Positions 61,892 to 64,000 of a DNA stretch of 64,000 nucleotides are shown piece after piece. Under the pieces are notes generated by a model, which saw nothing but the letters and a program-made list of their open reading frames with translations, had not been told where the DNA came from and searched no databases. The stretch's first letter is position 1. Each line of letters begins with the position of its first letter. This DNA is from Chlorobiaceae bacterium (lineage in GTDB: Bacteria; Bacteroidota; Ignavibacteria; UBA10030; SZUA-254): positions 1 through 64,000 of the forward strand of contig PNNN01000039.1 in NCBI GenBank assembly GCA_013824245.1, read 5' to 3'. Made by a program: the position numbers and the translations under genes.

Positions 61892-63067
61892 GTGATAGAG
61901 CTCGATAGTTTTTTCAACCAAGGAGCCAAGATACGTGTTGTTGGCGTTGGTGGCGGCGGTGGAAATGCCGTGAACAGTATGATCGACAAGAGAATGCAAG
62001 GTGTTGATTTTTTTGCAATCAATACGGACATGCAGGCGCTTGAAAGAAACAAAGCACCTAATAAAATTCAGATCGGTAAAAATCTTACGCGCGGTTTAGG
62101 CGCCGGCGCAGATCCATCCATCGGGCAGCGGGCAGTGGAAGAAGATCGCGATGAGCTTGCACGCTCACTGGCTGGCAGCGATATGGTTTTTATAACCGCC
62201 GGAATGGGCGGAGGTACCGGTACAGGCGGCGGACCGATTGTTGCAAACATTGCAAAAAGCATAGGTGCCCTTGTTGTGGGTATTGTAACAAAACCGTTTG
62301 CCTGTGAGGGGAAAAAGAGATTAGCCCAAGCAGAAGCCGGAATCGAGGAAATGAAAAAACAGGTGGATACATTAATTGTTATCCCGAATCAGAAATTACT
62401 ATCGATTGTTGAACGGAATACTCCGCTTCAAGAAGCATTTGATAAAGCGAATGAAGTACTTTATAATGCAACACGTGGTATTTCAGAATTAATTACTACG
62501 CCGGGGCTTATTAATGTCGACTTCGCTGATGTTCGCACAATAATGCGCGAGATGGGCGATGCCTTGATGGGTTCAGGCATTGCAACCGGCGAGAATCGCT
62601 CGATAGAAGCGGCACATGCTGCAATCTCAAGCCCATTGCTCGAAGGTGTTTCAATTTCAGGCGCTCTTGGTGTATTAGTCAATGTCACCGGCGGTCCAAC
62701 TATGTCGTTAGTTGAAGTTGATGAAGCTGTCAGCGTGATTCATGAAGCGGCGGGTGAAGAAGCCAATGTGATAATGGGCGCGGTTGTTGATGAATCGTTT
62801 GGCGAAGAAATGATGGTAACTGTAATTGCAACCGGATTTAATAAGCGTGGTGTTGGAACGGTTCGCATTGCAAAACCTGCGGCAAAAGTTATTGAGAGAA
62901 TTCCTGCCGGTTTGCACGATCTACAAAAATTTGAAGAACCGGCATACATCAGGCGCGGCATTGATCTTCCGCTGAACCCGATGAAGAATGAAGAAATGGA
63001 AACGGCTCGTGCGGCAAATACAATCGACATGGATCGCCCGGCATTCTTGAGAAAAATTATGGATTGA
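61892..63067 (+). CDS. ftsZ: Cell division tubulin-like GTPase FtsZ
   Basis: This 391-residue protein has GVGGGGGNAVNSM, tubulin signature GMGGGTGTGGGPIVA (about 105-119), NVDFADVRTIM and the C-terminal conserved peptide RPAFLRKIMD that binds FtsA. FtsZ polymerises into the division ring. It starts at GTG 61892 behind an excellent Shine-Dalgarno (AAAGGAG), suggesting high expression relative to the rest of the cluster. It ends the dcw run. Confidence 0.97.
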   Translation: MIELDSFFNQGAKIRVVGVGGGGGNAVNSMIDKRMQGVDFFAINTDMQALERNKAPNKIQIGKNLTRGLGAGADPSIGQRAVEEDRDELARSLAGSDMVFITAGMGGGTGTGGGPIVANIAKSIGALVVGIVTKPFACEGKKRLAQAEAGIEEMKKQVDTLIVIPNQKLLSIVERNTPLQEAFDKANEVLYNATRGISELITTPGLINVDFADVRTIMREMGDALMGSGIATGENRSIEAAHAAISSPLLEGVSISGALGVLVNVTGGPTMSLVEVDEAVSVIHEAAGEEANVIMGAVVDESFGEEMMVTVIATGFNKRGVGTVRIAKPAAKVIERIPAGLHDLQKFEEPAYIRRGIDLPLNPMKNEEMETARAANTIDMDRPAFLRKIMD

Positions 63068-63226
63068 TGAACTCCAACGCTAAGAGACTGACATCAATAT
63101 TTTAGCTGGATTCAATCTATAATAAATAGTCCTCATAAGTTGATTGAAATTTCTGAGTAATATATTTCATCATATTATCTGAAATTCCAAAACTTGTAAG
63201 CAAGTATTAACTATCGTACACTCCTT

Positions 63227-63261
63227 ATTGGTAGTGCGTGCACTTAGTGCGCACTACCAAT
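63227..63261. terminator. 12-bp perfect hairpin after ftsZ
   Basis: ATTGGTAGTGCG (63227-63238) pairs with CGCACTACCAAT (63250-63261) around an 11-base loop that can pair further (TGCAC..GTG). It is followed by CTATTTATC rather than a T run, so it could be a rho-assisted terminator or a small inverted repeat. It marks the end of the dcw cluster, 160 bases after ftsZ. Confidence 0.5.
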
Positions 63262-63334
63262 CTATTTATCTTCACTAATAGATATTTCGTCCCGTGTTTG
63301 CTTCTTCCATCATCATTTCATACCTTTTTATTGT

Positions 63335-64000
63335 ATGAAACATTTTTTCATTATCGCACTTATCATTAATATCATCTTGCAAGCCGACCTCTTTTCTCAG
63401 GCTACAGCGGTGAATAGTGCTTTTAAAATTGCCCGCCTCAAATATAACGGAGGTGGCGATTGGTATAACGATCCGCAGGAGGAAGTCAACTTGCTCAAGT
63501 TTATCGGTCAAAACACATCCATAAACGTTTCACCGGGATATGAGTTTGTTTCTATAGAAGATGATAAATTCTTTACATATCCCTTTATTTTTATGACCGG
63601 CCATGGTAATATTGTTATAAGCGATAACGAAGCGCATCGTCTGCGTACCTATCTTGAAAACGGTGGATTTCTATATGCAGATGATGATTACGGCATGGAC
63701 AAATCTTTCCGTCGCGAAATAAAAAAAGTTTTTCCCGATCGTGAACTCGTTGAACTGCCATACTCTTTCGGATTATATCATTGCCAGTACGATTTCTCAA
63801 ACGGTCCGCCTAAAGTTCATGCTCACGATGAAAAACCTGCGGAAGGATTCGGATTGTTTCATAACAACCGGCTTGTTGTATATTATACATTTGAATCGAA
63901 TCCGAGCGACGGCTGGAACGATCCGGAAGTGCATAATGATTCACAAGAGAAACATATCGAGTCGCTCCGTTTCGGAACCAACATTGTTGTTTGGGCGTTA
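63335..64000 (+). CDS. DUF4159-like exported protein (3' end outside window)
   Basis: An open frame runs from ATG 63335 through the window edge (222 codons visible). A signal peptide (MKHFFIIALIINIILQADLF, then SQA) is followed by the pattern of DUF4159 proteins: FKIARLKYNGGGDWYNDP, YPFIFMTGHGNI, LENGGFLYADDDYGMD, FRREIKKVFPDRELVELP and FGLFHNNRLVVYYTFESN. The domain has a class I glutamine amidotransferase-like fold without a known activity. Nearly all of the domain is visible, so only a short tail is missing. It is common near gene clusters of unknown function in Bacteroidota and Ignavibacteria. Confidence 0.85.
   Translation, partial: MKHFFIIALIINIILQADLFSQATAVNSAFKIARLKYNGGGDWYNDPQEEVNLLKFIGQNTSINVSPGYEFVSIEDDKFFTYPFIFMTGHGNIVISDNEAHRLRTYLENGGFLYADDDYGMDKSFRREIKKVFPDRELVELPYSFGLYHCQYDFSNGPPKVHAHDEKPAEGFGLFHNNRLVVYYTFESNPSDGWNDPEVHNDSQEKHIESLRFGTNIVVWAL

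Overview
The window looks like a chromosome segment from the Bacteroidota/Chlorobiota/Ignavibacteriota (FCB) part of the bacterial tree, most likely an Ignavibacteria-like anaerobe or facultative anaerobe. The signs are AT-rich DNA, a type IX secretion-like C-terminal tail at the left edge, a TonB homologue (hence an outer membrane), a Chlorobium-type malate dehydrogenase, a MurE with the DNPR motif of diaminopimelate enzymes, a DUF4159-like gene after ftsZ, and frequent clear Shine-Dalgarno sequences (less common in Bacteroidia). This placement is inferred from gene content only.

Region 1 (1-5.6 kb): the end of a propeller-like protein and a T9SS-tail remnant, then hairpins/terminators. These are followed on the minus strand by a membrane histidine kinase, an NtrC-type sigma-54 activator and an unusual double-receiver protein with a four-cysteine linker. 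A near-consensus -24/-12 promoter lies between this cassette and the divergent hydrogenase locus.

Region 2 (6.2-27.1 kb, all plus strand) is the centrepiece. It holds hdrC, hdrB, malate dehydrogenase, the N-terminal half of HdrA, two DRTGG proteins, two GHKL ATPases, an [FeFe]-hydrogenase-like iron-sulfur protein, a PHP protein, a NuoE/HydC subunit, a thioredoxin-like [2Fe-2S] protein, a NuoF/HydB NAD-binding subunit, a fusion of a HydA/NuoG-like N-terminus with the missing C-terminal half of HdrA, then MvhD, MvhG and MvhA, a clear terminator, the maturation protease and hypA-B-F-C-D. The set reads as an electron-bifurcating NAD-linked (HydBC) chassis that carries a [NiFe]-hydrogenase/Hdr module in place of the [FeFe] catalytic subunit. 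HdrA is split and rebuilt as a hybrid. I regard this as the most interesting system in the window.

Region 3 (27.2-43.2 kb): a LysE-type exporter, a TonB-like protein behind a good sigma-54 promoter, a propeller/PAS sensor, a multi-PAS hybrid kinase that appears split in two by a short deletion, an aldo/keto reductase, the displaced hypE, an OPT-family transporter and a secreted metallo-hydrolase.

Region 4 (43.3-64 kb): tRNA-Leu(CAG), a YchF-type GTPase and a nearly complete division and cell wall (dcw) cluster: mraZ-rsmH-ftsL-ftsI-murE-murF-mraY-murD-ftsW-murG-[membrane protein]-[half-size TauE]-murC-murB-ftsQ-ftsA-ftsZ. MraZ-type 10-bp repeats lie in front of mraZ, and there is no ddl. The window ends inside a DUF4159-like gene.
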